Below, piece after piece: positions 45,244-59,500 of a DNA stretch of 64,000 nucleotides; position 1 is the first letter of the stretch, and every line of letters starts with the position of its first letter. Made by a program: the position numbers and the translations under genes. The stretch is from Lasioglossum baleicum (lineage: Eukaryota; Arthropoda; Insecta; Hymenoptera; Halictidae), in the NCBI RefSeq assembly GCF_051020765.1, contig NW_027469183.1, forward strand, positions 248,001-312,000, given 5' to 3'. Below the pieces are notes generated by a model. The model saw only the letters and a program-made list of their open reading frames with translations, was not told the DNA's origin and ran no database searches.

Positions 45244-48200
45244 TTTTGTGGGATGCGCATGCGCAGGTTTTGTGGGATGCGCATGCGCAGATTTTTTGGG
45301 ATGCGCATGCGCAGGTTTTTTGGGATGCGCATGGCTAGTCGAGCAAAAACACGTGCGAGAGGATGCATCCCGCAGGCTAGTCGAGCAAAAACACGTGCGA
45401 GAGGATGCATCCCGCAGGCTAGTCGAGTAAAAACACGTGCGAAAGGATGCATCCCGCAGGCTAGTCGAGCACAAACACGTGCGAGGTTTTGTGGGATGCG
45501 CATGCCCAGGTTTTGTGGGATGCGCATGCGCAGATTTTTTGGGATGCGCATGCGCAGGTTTTTAGGGATGCGCATGGCTAGTCGAGCAAAAACACGTGCG
45601 AGAGGATGCATCCCGCAGGCTAGTCGAGCAAAAACACGTGCGAGAGGATGCATCCCGCAGGCTAGTCGAGTAAAAACACGTGCGAAAGGATGCATCCCGC
45701 AGGCTAGTCGAGCACAAACACGGCGAGGTTTTGTGGGATGCGCATGCGCAGGTTTTGTGGGATGCGCATGCGCAGATTTTTTGGGATGCGCATGCGCAGG
45801 TTTTTTGGGATGCGCATGGCTAGTCGAGCAAAAACACGTGCGAGAGGATGCATCCCGCAGGCTAGTCGAGTAAAAACACGTGCGAGACGATGCATCCCGC
45901 AGGCTAGTCGAGTAAAAACACGTGCGAGGTTTTGTGGGATGCGCATACGCAGGTTTTGTGGGATGCGCATGCGCAGATTTTTTGGGATGCGCATGCGCAG
46001 GTTTTTTGGGATGCGCATGCGCAGGTTTTTTGGGATGCGCATGGCTAGTCGAGCAAAAACACGTGCGAGAGGATGCATCCCGCAGGGTAGTCGAGTAAAA
46101 ACACGTGCGAGAAGATGCATCCCGCAGGCTAGTCGAGTAAAACAAAGTGCGAGAGGATGCATCCCGCAGGCTAGTCGAGCAAAAACACGTGCGAGAGGAT
46201 GCACCCCGCAGGCTAGTCGAGCAAAAACACGTGCGAGAGGATGCATCCCGCAGGCTAGTCGAGTAAAAACACGTGCGAGAGGATGCATCCCGCAGGCTAG
46301 TCGAGCACAAACACGTGCGAGGTTTTGTGGGATGCGCATGCGCAGGTTTTGTGGGATGCGCATGCGCAGATTTTTTGGGATGCGCATGCGCAGGTTTTTT
46401 GGGATGCGCATGGCTAGTCGAGCAAAAACACGTGCGAGAGGATGCATCCCGCAGGCTAGTCGAGCAAAAACACGTGCGAGAGGATGCATCCCGCAGGCTA
46501 GTCGAGTAAAAACACGTGCGAAAGGATGCATCCCGCAGGCTAGTCGAGCACAAACACGTGCGAGGTTTTGTGAGATGCGCATGCGCAGGTTTTGTGGGAT
46601 GCGCATGCGCAGATTTTTTGGGATGCGCATGCGCAGGTTTTTAGGGATGCGCATGGCTAGTCGAGCAAAAACACGTGCGAGAGGATGCATCCCGCAGGCT
46701 AGTCGAGCAAAAACACGTGCGAGAGGATGCATCCCGCAGGCTAGTCGAGTAAAAACACGTGCGAAAGGATGCATCCCGTAGGCTAGTCGAGTAAAAACAC
46801 GTGCGAAAGGATGCATCCCGCAGGCTAGTCGAGCACAAACACGGCGAGGTTTTGTGGGATGCGCATGCGCAGGTTTTGTGGGATGCGCATGCGCAGATTT
46901 TTTGGGATGCGCATGCGCAGGTTTTTTGGGATGCGCATGGCTAGTCGAGCAAAAACACGTGCGAGAGGATGCATCCCGCAGGCTAGTCGAGTAAAAACAC
47001 GTGCGAGACGATGCATCCCGCAGGCTAGTCGAGTAAAAACACGTGCGAGGTTTTGTGGGATGCGCATACGCAGGTTTTGTGGGATGCGCATGCGCAGATT
47101 TTTTGGGATGCGCATGCGCAGGTTTTTTGGGATGCGCATGCGCAGGTTTTTTGGGATGCGCATGGCTAGTCGAGCAAAAACACGTGCGAGAGGATGCATC
47201 CCGCAGGGTAGTCGAGTAAAAACACGTGCGAGAAGATGCATCCCGCAGGCTAGTCGAGTAAAAACACGTGCGAGAGGATGCATCCCGCAGGCTAGTCGAG
47301 CAAAAACACGTGCGAGAGGATGCATCCCGCAGGCTAGTCGAGCAAAAACACGTGCGAGAGGATGCATCCCGCAGGCTAGTCGAGTAAAAACACGTGCGAG
47401 AGGATGCATCCCGCAGGCTAGTCGAGCACAAACACGTGCGAGGTTTTGTGGGATGCGCATGCGCAGGTTTTGTGGGATGCGCATGCGCAGATTTTTTGGG
47501 ATGCGCATGCGCAGGTTTTTTGGGATGCGCATGGCTAGTCGAGCAAAAACACGTGCGAGAGGATGCATCCCGCAGGCTAGTCGAGCAAAAACACGTGCGA
47601 GAGGATGCATCCCGCAGGCTAGTCGAGTAAAAACACGTGCGAAAGGATGCATCCCGCAGGCTAGTCGAGCACAAACACGTGCGAGGTTTTGTGGGATGCG
47701 CATGCGCAGGTTTTGTGGGATGCGCATGCGCAGATTTTTTGGGATGCGCATGCGCAGGTTTTTAGGGATGCGCATGGCTAGTCGAGCAAAAACACGTGCG
47801 AGAGGATGCATCCCGCAGGCTAGTCGAGTAAAAACACGTGCGAAAGGATGCATCCCGCAGGCTAGTCGAGCACAAACACGTGCGAGGTTTTGTGGGATGC
47901 GCATGCGCAGGTTTTGTGGGATGCGCATGCGCAGGTTTTGTGGGATGCGCATGCGCAGGTTTTGTGGGATGCGCATGCGCAGATTTTTTGGGATGCGCAT
48001 GCGCAGGTTTTTTGGGATGTGCATGGCTAGTCGAGCAAAAACACGTGCGAGAGGATGCATCCCGCAGGCTAGTCGAGCAAAAACACGTGCGAGAGGATGC
48101 ATCCCGCAGGCTAGTCGAGTAAAAACACGTGCGAAAGGATGCATCCCGCAGGCTAGTCGAGCACAAACACGTGCGAGGTTTTGTGGGATGCGCATGCGCA

Positions 48201-50369
48201 GGTTTTGTGGGATGCGCAATCGCAGATTTTTTGGGATGCGCATGCGCAGGTTTTTTGGGATGCGCATGGCTAGTTGAGCAAAAACACGTGCGAGAGGATG
48301 CATCCCGCAGGCTAGTCGAGTAAAAACACGTGCGAGACGATGCATCCCGCAGCCTAGTCGAGCAAAAACACGTGCGAGAGGATGCATCCCGCAGGCTAGT
48401 CGAGCAAAAACACGTGCGAGAGGATGCATCCCGCAGGCTAGTCGAGTAAAAACACGTGCGAAAGGATGCATCCCGCAGGCTAGTCGAGCACAAACACGTG
48501 CGAGGTTTTGTGGGATGCGCATGCGCAGGTTTTGTGGGATGCGCATGCGCAGGTTTTTTGGGATGCGCATGTGCAGGTTTTTTGGGATGCGCATGGCTAG
48601 TCGAGCAAAAACACGTGCGAGAGGATGCATCCCGCAGGCTAGTCGAGTAAAAACACGTGCGAGAGGATGCATCCCGCAGGCTAGTCGAGTAAAAACACGT
48701 GCGAGGTTTTGTGGGATGCGCATACGCAGGTTTTGTGGGATGCGCATGCGCAGATTTTTTGGGATGCGCATGCGCAGGTTTTTGGGATGCGCATGCGCAG
48801 GTTTTTTGGGATGCGCATGGCTAGTCGAGCAAAAACACGTGCGAGAGGATGCATCCCGCAGGGTAGTCGAGTAAAAACACGTGCGAGAAGATGCATCCCG
48901 CAGGCTAGTCGAGTAAAAACACGTGCTAGAGGATGCATCCCGCAGGCTAGTCGAGCAAAAACACGTGCGAGAGGATGCATCCCGCAGGCTAGTCGAGCAA
49001 AAACACGTGCGAGAGGATGCATCCCGCAGGCTAGTCGAGTAAAAACACGTGCGAGAGGATGCATCCCGCAGGCTAGTCGAGCACAAACACGTGCGAGGTT
49101 TTGTGGGATGCGCATGCGCAGGTTTTGTGGGATGCGCATGCGCAGATTTTTTGGGATGCGCATGCGCAGGTTTTTTGGGATGCGCATGGCTAGTCGAGCA
49201 AAAACACGTGCGAGAGGATGCATCCCGCAGGCTAGTCGAGCAAAAACACGTGCGAGAGGATGCATCCCGCAGGCTAGTCGAGTAAAAACACGTGCGAAAG
49301 GATGCATCCCGCAGGCTAGTCGAGCACAAACACGTGCGAGGTTTTGTGGGATGCGCATGCGCAGGTTTTGTGGGATGCGCATGCGCAGATTTTTTGGGAT
49401 GCGCATGCGCAGGTTTTTAGGGATGCGCATGGCTAGTCGAGCAAAAACACGTGCGAGAGGATGCATCCCGCAGTCTAGTCGAGTAAAAACACGTGCGAGA
49501 GGATGCATCCCGCAGGCTAGTAGAGTAGAAACACGTGCGAGGTTTTGTGGGATGCGCATGCGCAGGTTTTTTGGGATGCGCATGCGCAGGTTTTGTGGGA
49601 TGCGCGTGGCTAGTCGAGCAAAAACACGTGCGAGAGGATGCATCCCGCAGGGTAGTTTGAGTAAAAACACGTGCGAGAGGATGCATCCCGCAGGCTAGTC
49701 GAGTAAAAACACGTGCGAGAGGATGCATCCCGCAGGCTAGTCGAGCAAAAACACGTGCGAGAGGATGCATCCCGCAGGCTAGTCTAGCAAAAACACGTGC
49801 GAGAGGATGCATCCCGCAGGCTAGTCTAGCAAAAACACGTGCGAGAGGAAGCATCCCGCAGGCTAGTCGAGTAAAAACACGTGCGAGAGGATGCATCCCG
49901 CAGGCTAGTCGAGCACAAACGCGTGCGAGAGGATGCATCCCGCAGGCTAGTCGAGCAAAAACACGTGCGAGAGGATGCATCCCGCAGGCTAGTCGAGCAA
50001 AAACACGTGCGAGAGGATGCATCCCGCAGGCTAGTCGAGTAAAAACACGTGCGAAAGGATGCATCCCGCAGGCTAGTCGAGCACAAACACGTGCGAGGTT
50101 GTGTGGGATGCGCATGCGCAGGTTTTGTGGGATGCGCATGCGCAGATTTTTTGGGATGCGCATGCGCAGGTTTTTTGGGATGCGCATGGCTAGTTGAGCA
50201 AAAACACGTGCGAGAGGATGCATCCCGCAGGCTAGTCGAGTAAAAACACGTGCGAGACGATGCATCCCGCAGCCTAGTCGAGTAAAAACACGTGCGAGAG
50301 GATGCATCCCGCAGGCTAGTCGAGTAAAAACACGTGCGAGAGGATGCATCCCGCAGGCTAGTCGAGTAA

Positions 50370-53300
50370 AAACACGTGCGAGAGGATGCATCCCGCAGGC
50401 TAGTCGAGTAAAAACACGTGCGAGGTTTTGTGGGATGCGCATGCGCAGGTTTTGTGGGATGCGCATGCGCAGATTTTTTGGGATGCGCATGCGCAGGTTT
50501 TTTGGGATGCGCATGGCTAGTCGAGCAAAAACACGTGCGAGAGGATGCATCCCGCAGTCTAGTCGAGTAAAAACACGTGCGAGACGATGCATCCCGCAGG
50601 CTAGTCGAGTAAAAACACGTGCGAGAGGATGCATCCCGCAGGCTAGTCGAGTAGAAACACGTGCGAGGTTTTGTGGGATGCGCATGCGCAGGTTTTGTGG
50701 GATGCGCATGCGCAGGTTTTTTGGGATGCGCATGCGCAGGTTTTGTGGGATGCGCATGGCTAGTCGAGCAAAAACACGTGCGAGAGGATGCATCCCGCAG
50801 GCTAGTCTAGCAAAAACACGTGCAAGAGGATGCATCCCGCAGGCTAGTCGAGTAAAAACACGTGCGAGAGGATGCATCCCGCAGGCTAGTCGAGCACAAA
50901 CACGTGCGAGAGGATGCATCCCGCAGGCTAGTCGAGCAAAAACACGTGCGAGAGGATGCATCCCGCAGGCTAGTCGAGTAAAAACACGTGCGAAAGGATG
51001 CATCCCGCAGTCTAGTCGAGCACAAACACGTGCGAGGTTTTGTGGGATGCGCATGCGCAGGTTTTGTGGGATGCGCATGCGCAGATTTTTTGGGATGCGC
51101 ATGCGCAGGTTTTTTGGCATGCGCATGGCTAGTCGAGCAAAAACACGTGCGAGAGGATGCATCCCGCAGGCTAGTCGAGCAAAAACACGTGCGAGAGGAT
51201 GCATCCCGCAGGCTAGTCGAGTAAAAACACGTGCGAAAGGATGCATCCCGCAGGCTAGTCGAGCACAAACACGTGCGAGGTTTTGTGGGATGCGCATGCG
51301 CAGGTTTTGTGGGATGCGCATGCGCAGATTTTTTGGGATGCGCATGCGCAGGTTTTTTGGGATGCGCATGGCTAGTCGAGCAAAAACATGTGCGAGAGGA
51401 TGCATCCCACAGGCTAGCCGAGCAAAAACACGTGCGAGAGGATGCATCCCGCAGGCTAGTCGAGTAAAAACACGTGCGAGGTTTTGTGGGATGCGCATGC
51501 GCAGGTTTTGTGGGATGCGCATGCGCAGGTTTTTTGGGATGCGCATGTGCAGGTTTTTTGGGATGCGCATGGCTAGTCGAGCAAAAACACGTGCGAGAGG
51601 ATGCATCCCGCAGGCTAGTCGAGCAAAAACACGTGCGAGAGGATGCATCCCGCAGGCTAGTCGAGTAAAAACACGTGCGAAAGGATGCATCCCGCAGGCT
51701 AGTCGAGCACAAACACGTGCGAGGTTTTGTGGGATGCGCATGCGCAGGTTTTGTGGGATGCGCATGCGCAGGTTTTTTGGGATGCGCATGTGCAGGTTTT
51801 TTGGGATGCGCATGGCTAGTCGAGCAAAAACACGTGCGAGAGGATGCATCCCGCAGGCTAGTCGAGTAAAAACACGTGCGAGAGGATGCATCCCGCAGGC
51901 TAGTCGAGTAAAAACACGTGCGAGGTTTTGTGGGATGCGCATGCGCAGATTTTTTGGGATGCGCATGCGCAGGTTTTTTGGGATGCGCATGCGCAGGTTT
52001 TTTGGGATGCGCATGCGCAGGTTTTTTGGGATGCGCATGGCTAGTCGAGCAAAAACACGTGCGAGAGGATGCATCCCGCAGGGTAGTCGAGTAAAAACAC
52101 GTGCGAGAAGATGCATCCCGCAGGCTAGTCGAGTAAAAACACGTGCGAGAGGATGCATCCCGCAGGCTAGTCGAGCAAAAACACGTGCGAGAGGATGCAT
52201 CCCGCAGGCTAGTCGAGCAAAAACACGTGCGAGAGGATGCATCCCGCAGGCTAGTCGAGTAAAAACACGTGCGAGAGGATGCATCCCGCAGGCTAGTCGA
52301 GCACAAACACGTGCGAGGTTTTGTGGGATGCGCATGCGCAGGTTTTGTGGGATGCGCATGCGCAGATTTTTTGGGATGCGCATGCGCAGGTTTTTTGGGA
52401 TGCGCATGGCTAGTCGATCAAAAACACGTGCGAGAGGATGCATCCCGCAGGCTTGTCGAGCAAAAACACGTGCGAGAGGATGCATCCCACAGGCCAGTCG
52501 AGTAAAAACACGTGCGAAAGGATGCATCCCGCAGGCTAGTCGAGCACAAACACGTGCGAGGTTTTGTGGGATGCGCATGCGCAGGTTTTGTGGGATGCGC
52601 ATGCGCAGATTTTTTGGGATGCGCATGCGCAGGTTTTTTGGGATGCGCATGGCTAGTCGAGCAAAAACACGTGCGAGAGGATGCATCCCGCAGGCTAGTC
52701 GAGCAAAAACACGTGCGAGAGGATGCATCCCGCAGGCTAGTCGAGTAAAAACACGTGCGAAAGGATGCATCCCGCAGGCTAGTCGAGCACAAACACGTGC
52801 GAGGTTTTGTGGGATGCGCATGCGCAGGTTTTGTGGGATGCGCATGCGCAGATTTCTTGGGATGCGCATGCGCAGGTTTTTTGGGATGCGCATGGCTAGT
52901 CGAGCAAAAAAACGTGCGAGAGGATGCATCCCACAGGCTAGCCGAGCAAAAACACGTGCGAGAGGATGCATCCCGCAGGCTAGTCGAGTAAAAACACGTG
53001 CGAGGTTTTGTGGGATGCGCATGCGCAGGTTTTGTGGGATGCGCATGCGCAGGTTTTTTGGGATGCGCATGTGCAGGTTTTTTGGGATGCGCATGGCTAG
53101 TCGAGCAAAAACACGTGCGAGAGGATGCATCCCGCAGGCTAGTCGAGCAAAAACACGTGCGAGAGGATGCATCCCGCAGGCTAGTCGAGTAAAAACACGT
53201 GCGAAAGGATGCATCCCGCAGGCTAGTCGAGCACAAACACGTGCGAGGTTTTGTGGGATGCGCATGCGCAGGTTTTGTGGGATGCGCATGCGCAGGTTTT

Positions 53301-56300
53301 TTGGGATGCGCATGTGCAGGTTTTTTGGGATGCGCATGGCTAGTCGAGCAAAAACACGTGCGAGAGGATGCATCCCGCAGGCTAGTCGAGTAAAAACACG
53401 TGCGAGAGGATGCATCCCGCAGGCTAGTCGAGTAAAAACACGTGCGAGGTTTTGTGGGATGCGCATGCGCAGATTTTTTGGGATGCGCATGCGCAGGTTT
53501 TTTGGGATGCGCATGCGCAGGTTTTTTGGGATGCGCATGCGCAGGTTTTTTGGGATGCGCATGGCTAGTCGAGCAAAAACACGTGCGAGAGGATGCATCC
53601 CGCAGGGTAGTCGAGTAAAAACACGTGCGAGAAGATGCATCCCGCAGGCTAGTCGAGTAAAAACACGTGCGAGAGGATGCATCCCGCAGGCTAGTCGAGC
53701 AAAAACACGTGCGAGAGGATGCATCCCGCAGGCTAGTCGAGCAAAAACACGTGCGAGAGGATGCATCCCGCAGGCTAGTCGAGTAAAAACACGTGCGAGA
53801 GGATGCATCCCGCAGGCTAGTCGAGCACAAACACGTGCGAGGTTTTGTGGGATGCGCATGCGCAGGTTTTGTGGGATGCGCATGCGCAGATTTTTTGGGA
53901 TGCGCATGCGCAGGTTTTTTGGGATGCGCATGGCTAGTCGATCAAAAACACGTGCGAGAGGATGCATCCCGCAGGCTTGTCGAGCAAAAACACGTGCGAG
54001 AGGATGCATCCCACAGGCCAGTCGAGTAAAAACACGTGCGAAAGGATGCATCCCGCAGGCTAGTCGAGCACAAACACGTGCGAGGTTTTGTGGGATGCGC
54101 ATGCGCAGGTTTTGTGGGATGCGCATGCGCAGATTTTTTGGGATGCGCATGCGCAGGTTTTTTGGGATGCGCATGGCTAGTCGAGCAAAAACACGTGCGA
54201 GAGGATGCATCCCGCAGGCTAGTCGAGTAAAAACACGTGCGAGACGATGCATCCCGCAGGCTAGTCGAGTAAAAACACGTGCGAGAGGATGCATCCCGCA
54301 GGCTAGTAGAGTAGAAACACGTGCGAGGTTTTGTGGGATGCGCATGCGCTGGTTTTTTGGGATGCGCATGCGCAGGTTTTGTGGGATGCGCATGGCTAGT
54401 CGAGCAAAAACACGTGCGAGAGGATGCATCCCGCAGGCTAGTCGAGTAAAAACACGTGCGAGAGGATGCATCCCGCAGGCTAGTCGAGCAAAAACACGTG
54501 CGAGAGGATGCATCCCGCAGGCAAGTCTAGCAAAAACACGTGCGAGAGGATGCATCCCGCAGGCTAGTCTAGCAAAATCACGTGCGAGAGGATGCATCCC
54601 GCAGGCTAGTCGAGTAAAAACACGTGCGAGAGGATGCATCCCGCAGGCTAGTCGAGCACAAACACGTGCGAGAGGATGCATCCCGCAGGCTAGTCGAGCA
54701 AAAACACGTGCGAGAGGATGCATCCCGCAGGCTAGTCGAGTAAAAACACGTGCGAAAGGATGCATCCCGCAGTCTAGTCGAGCACAAACACGTGCGAGGT
54801 TTTGTGGGATGCGCATGCGCAGGTTTTGTGGGATGCGCATGCGCAGATTTTTTGGGATGCGCATGCGCAGGATTTTTGGGATGCGCATGGCTAGTCGAGC
54901 AAAAACACGTGCGAGAGGATGCATCCCGCAGGCTAGTCGAGCAAAAACACGTGCGAGAGGATGCATCCCGCAGGCTAGTCGAGTAAAAACACGTGCGAAA
55001 GGATGCATCCCGCAGGCTAGTCGAGCACAAACACGTGCGAGGTTTTGTGGGATGCGCATGCGCAGGTTTTGTGGGATGCGCATGCGCAGATTTTTTGGGA
55101 TGCGCATGCGCAGGTTTTTTGGGATGCGCATGGCTAGTTGAGCAAAAACACGTGCGAGAGGATGCATCCCGCAGGCTAGTCGAGTAAAAACACGTGCGAG
55201 ACGATGCATCCCGCAGCCTAGTCGAGTAAAAACACGTGCGAGAGGATGCATCCCGCAGGCTAGTCGAGTAAAAACACGTGCGAGAGGATGCATCCCGCAG
55301 GCTAGTCGAGTAAAAACACGTGCGAGAGGATGCATCCCGCAGGCTAGTCGAGTAAAAACACGTGCGAGGTTTTGTGGGATGCGCATGCGCAGGTTTTGTG
55401 GGATGCGCATGCGCAGGTTTTGTGGGATGCGCATGCGCAGGTTTTTTGGGATGCGCATGCGCAGGTTTTTTGGGATGCGCATGGCTAGTCGAGCAAAAAC
55501 ACGTGCGAGAGGATGCATCCCGCAGGCTAGCCGAGCAAAAACACGTGCGAGAGGATGCATCCCGCAGGCTAGTCGAGTAAAAACACGTGCGAGGTTTTGT
55601 GGGATGCGCATGCGCAGGTTTTGTGGGATGCGCATGCGCAGGTTTTTTGGGATGCGCATTTGCAGGTTTTTTGGGATGCGCATGGCTAGTCGAGCAAAAA
55701 CACGTGCGAGAGGATGCATCCCGCAGGCTAGCCGAGCAAAAACACGTGCGAGAGGATGCATCCCGCAGGCTAGTCGAGTAAAAACACGTGCGAGGTTTTG
55801 TGGGATGCGCATGCGCAGGTTTTGTGGGATGCGCATGCGGAGGTTTTTTGGGATGCGCATGTGCAGGTTTTTTGGGATGCGCATGGCTAGTCGAGCAAAA
55901 ACACGTGCGAGAGGATGCATCCCGCAGGCTAGTCGAGTAAAAACACGTGCGAGAGGATGCATCCCGCAGGCTAGTCGAGTAAAAACACGTGCGAGGTTTT
56001 GTGGGATGCGCATACGCAGGTTTTGTGGGATGCGCATGCGCAGGTTTTTTGGGATGCGCATGGGCAGGTTTTTTGGGATGCGCATGGCTAGTCGAGCAAA
56101 AACACGTGCGAGAGGATGCATCCCGCAGGGTAGTCGAGTAAAAACACGTGCGAGAGGATGCATCCCGCAGGCTAGTCGAGTAAAAACACGTGCGAGAGGA
56201 TGCATCCCGCAGGCTAGTCGAGCAAAAACACGTGCGAGAGGATGCATCCCGCAGGCTAGTCGAGCAAAAACACGTGCGAGAGGATGCATCCCGCAGGCTA

Positions 56301-56510
56301 GTCGAGTAAAAACACGTGCGAGAGGATGCATCCCGCAGGCTAGTCGAGTAAAAACACGTGCGAGGTTTTGTGGGATGCGCATGCGCAGGTTTTGTGGGAT
56401 GCGCATGCGCAGGTTTTGTGGGATGCGCATGCGCAGGTTTTTTGGGATGTGCATGGCTAGTCGAGCAAAAACACGTGCGAGAGGATGCATCCCGCAGGCT
56501 AGCCGAGCAA
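50370..56510 (+). repeat. Higher-order repeat H2, copy 1 of the second 24.5-kb unit
   Basis: Equivalent to 25,860-32,000 shifted by 24,510 bp. It includes both internal 1,524-bp blocks (50,976-52,499 and 52,500-54,023) and the private markers GATTTCTTGGG (about 52,852) and CAAAAAAACGTG (about 52,907). The internal duplication is therefore older than the 24.5-kb duplication. Confidence 0.9.
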
Positions 56511-59500
56511 AAACACGTGCGAGAGGATGCATCCCGCAGGCTAGTCGAGTAAAAACACGTGCGAGGTTTTGTGGGATGCGCATGCGCAGGTTTTGTGGGA
56601 TGCGCATGCGCAGATTTTTTGGGATGCGCATGCGCAGGTTTTTTGGGATGCGCATGGCTAGTCGAGCAAAAACACGTGCGAGAGGATGCATCCCGCAGTC
56701 TAGTCGAGTAAAAACACGTGCGAGACGATGCATCCCGCAGGCTAGTCGAGTAAAAACACGTGCGAGAGGATGCATCCCGCAGGCTAGTCGAGTAGAAACA
56801 CGTGCGAGGTTTTGTGGGATGCGCATGCGCAGGTTTTGTGGGATGCTCATGCGCAGGTTTTTTGGGATGCGCATGCGCAGGTTTTGTGGGATGCGCATGG
56901 CTAGTCGAGCAAAAACACGTGCGAGAGGATGCATCCCGCAGGCTAGTCTAGCAAAAACACGTGCAAGAGGATGCATCCCGCAGGCTAGTCGAGTAAAAAC
57001 ACGTGCGAGAGGATGCATCCCGCAGGCTAGTCGAGCACAAACACGTGCGAGAGGATGCATCCCGCAGGCTAGTCGAGCAAAAACACGTGCGAGAGGATGC
57101 ATCCCGCAGGCTAGTCGAGTAAAAACACGTGCGAAAGGATGCATCCCGCAGTCTAGTCGAGCACAAACACGTGCGAGGTTTTGTGGGATGCGCATGCGCA
57201 GGTTTTGTGGGATGCGCAAGCGCAGATTTTTTGGGATGCGCATGCGCAGGTTTTTTGGCATGCGCATGGCTAGTCGAGCAAAAACACGTGCGAGAGGATG
57301 CATCCCGCAGGCTAGTCGAGCAAAAACACGTGCGAGAGGATGCATCCCGCAGGCTAGTCGAGTAAAAACACGTGCGAAAGGATGCATCCCGCAGGCTAGT
57401 CGAGCACAAACACGTGCGAGGTTTTGTGGGATGCGCATGCGCAGGTTTTGTGGGATGCGCATGCGCAGATTTTTTGGGATGCGCATGCGCAGGTTTTTTG
57501 GGATGCGCATGGCTAGTCGAGCAAAAACACGTGCGAGAGGATGCATCCCACAGGCTAGCCGAGCAAAAACACGTGCGAGAGGATGCATCCCGCAGGCTAG
57601 TCGAGTAAAAACACGTGCGAGGTTTTGTGGGATGCGCATGCGCAGGTTTTGTGGGATGCGCATGCGCAGGTTTTTTGGGATGCGCATGTGCAGGTTTTTT
57701 GGGATGCGCATGGCTAGTCGAGCAAAAACACGTGCGAGAGGATGCATCCCGCAGGCTAGTCGAGCAAAAACACGTGCGAGAGGATGCATCCCGCAGGCTA
57801 GTCGAGTAAAAACACGTGCGAAAGGATGCATCCCGCAGGCTAGTCGAGCACAAACACGTGCGAGGTTTTGTGGGATGCGCATGCGCAGGTTTTGTGGGAT
57901 GCGCATGCGCAGGTTTTTTGGGATGCGCATGTGCAGGTTTTTTGGGATGCGCATGGCTAGTCGAGCAAAAACACGTGCGAGAGGATGCATCCCGCAGGCT
58001 AGTCGAGTAAAAACACGTGCGAGAGGATGCATCCCGCAGGCTAGTCGAGTAAAAACACGTGCGAGGTTTTGTGGGATGCGCATGCGCAGATTTTTTGGGA
58101 TGCGCATGCGCAGGTTTTTTGGGATGCGCATGCGCAGGTTTTTTGGGATGCGCATGCGCAGGTTTTTTGGGATGCGCATGGCTAGTCGAGCAAAAACACG
58201 TGCGAGAGGATGCATCCCGCAGGGTAGTCGAGTAAAAACACGTGCGAGAAGATGCATCCCGCAGGCTAGTCGAGTAAAAACACGTGCGAGAGGATGCATC
58301 CCGCAGGCTAGTCGAGCAAAAACACGTGCGAGAGGATGCATCCCGCAGGCTAGTCGAGCAAAAACACGTGCGAGAGGATGCATCCCGCAGGCTAGTCGAG
58401 TAAAAACACGTGCGAGAGGATGCATCCCGCAGGCTAGTCGAGCACAAACACGTGCGAGGTTTTGTGGGATGCGCATGCGCAGGTTTTGTGGGATGCGCAT
58501 GCGCAGATTTTTTGGGATGCGCATGCGCAGGTTTTTTGGGATGCGCATGGCTAGTCGATCAAAAACACGTGCGAGAGGATGCATCCCGCAGGCTTGTCGA
58601 GCAAAAACACGTGCGAGAGGATGCATCCCACAGGCCAGTCGAGTAAAAACACGTGCGAAAGGATGCATCCCGCAGGCTAGTCGAGCACAAACACGTGCGA
58701 GGTTTTGTGGGATGCGCATGCGCAGGTTTTGTGGGATGCGCATGCGCAGATTTTTTGGGATGCGCATGCGCAGGTTGTTTGGGATGCGCATGGCTAGTCG
58801 AGCAAAAACACGTGCGAGAGGATGCATCCCGCAGGCTAGTCGAGTAAAAACACGTGCGAGACGATGCATCCCGCAGGCTAGTCGAGTAAAAACACGTGCG
58901 AGAGGATGCATCCCGCAGGCTAGTAGAGTAGAAACACGTGCGAGGTTTTGTGGGATGCGCATGCGCTGGTTTTTTGGGATGCGCATGCGCAGGTTTTGTG
59001 GGATGCGCATGGCTAGTCGAGCAAAAACACGTGCGAGAGGATGCATCCCGCAGGCTAGTCGAGTAAAAACACGTGCGAGAGGATGCATCCCGCAGGCTAG
59101 TCGAGCAAAAACACGTGCGAGAGGATGCATCCCGCAGGCAAGTCTAGCAAAAACACGTGCGAGAGGATGCATCCCGCAGGCTAGTCTAGCAAAATCACGT
59201 GCGAGAGGATGCATCCCGCAGGCTAGTCGAGTAAAAACACGTGCGAGAGGATGCATCCCGCAGGCTAGTCGAGCACAAACACGTGCGAGAGGATGCATCC
59301 CGCAGGCTAGTCGAGCAAAAACACGTGCGAGAGGATGCATCCCGCAGGCTAGTCGAGTAAAAACACGTGCGAAAGGATGCATCCCGCAGTCTAGTCGAGC
59401 ACAAACACGTGCGAGGTTTTGTGGGATGCGCATGCGCAGGTTTTGTGGGATGCGCATGCGCAGATTTTTTGGGATGCGCATGCGCAGGATTTTTGGGATG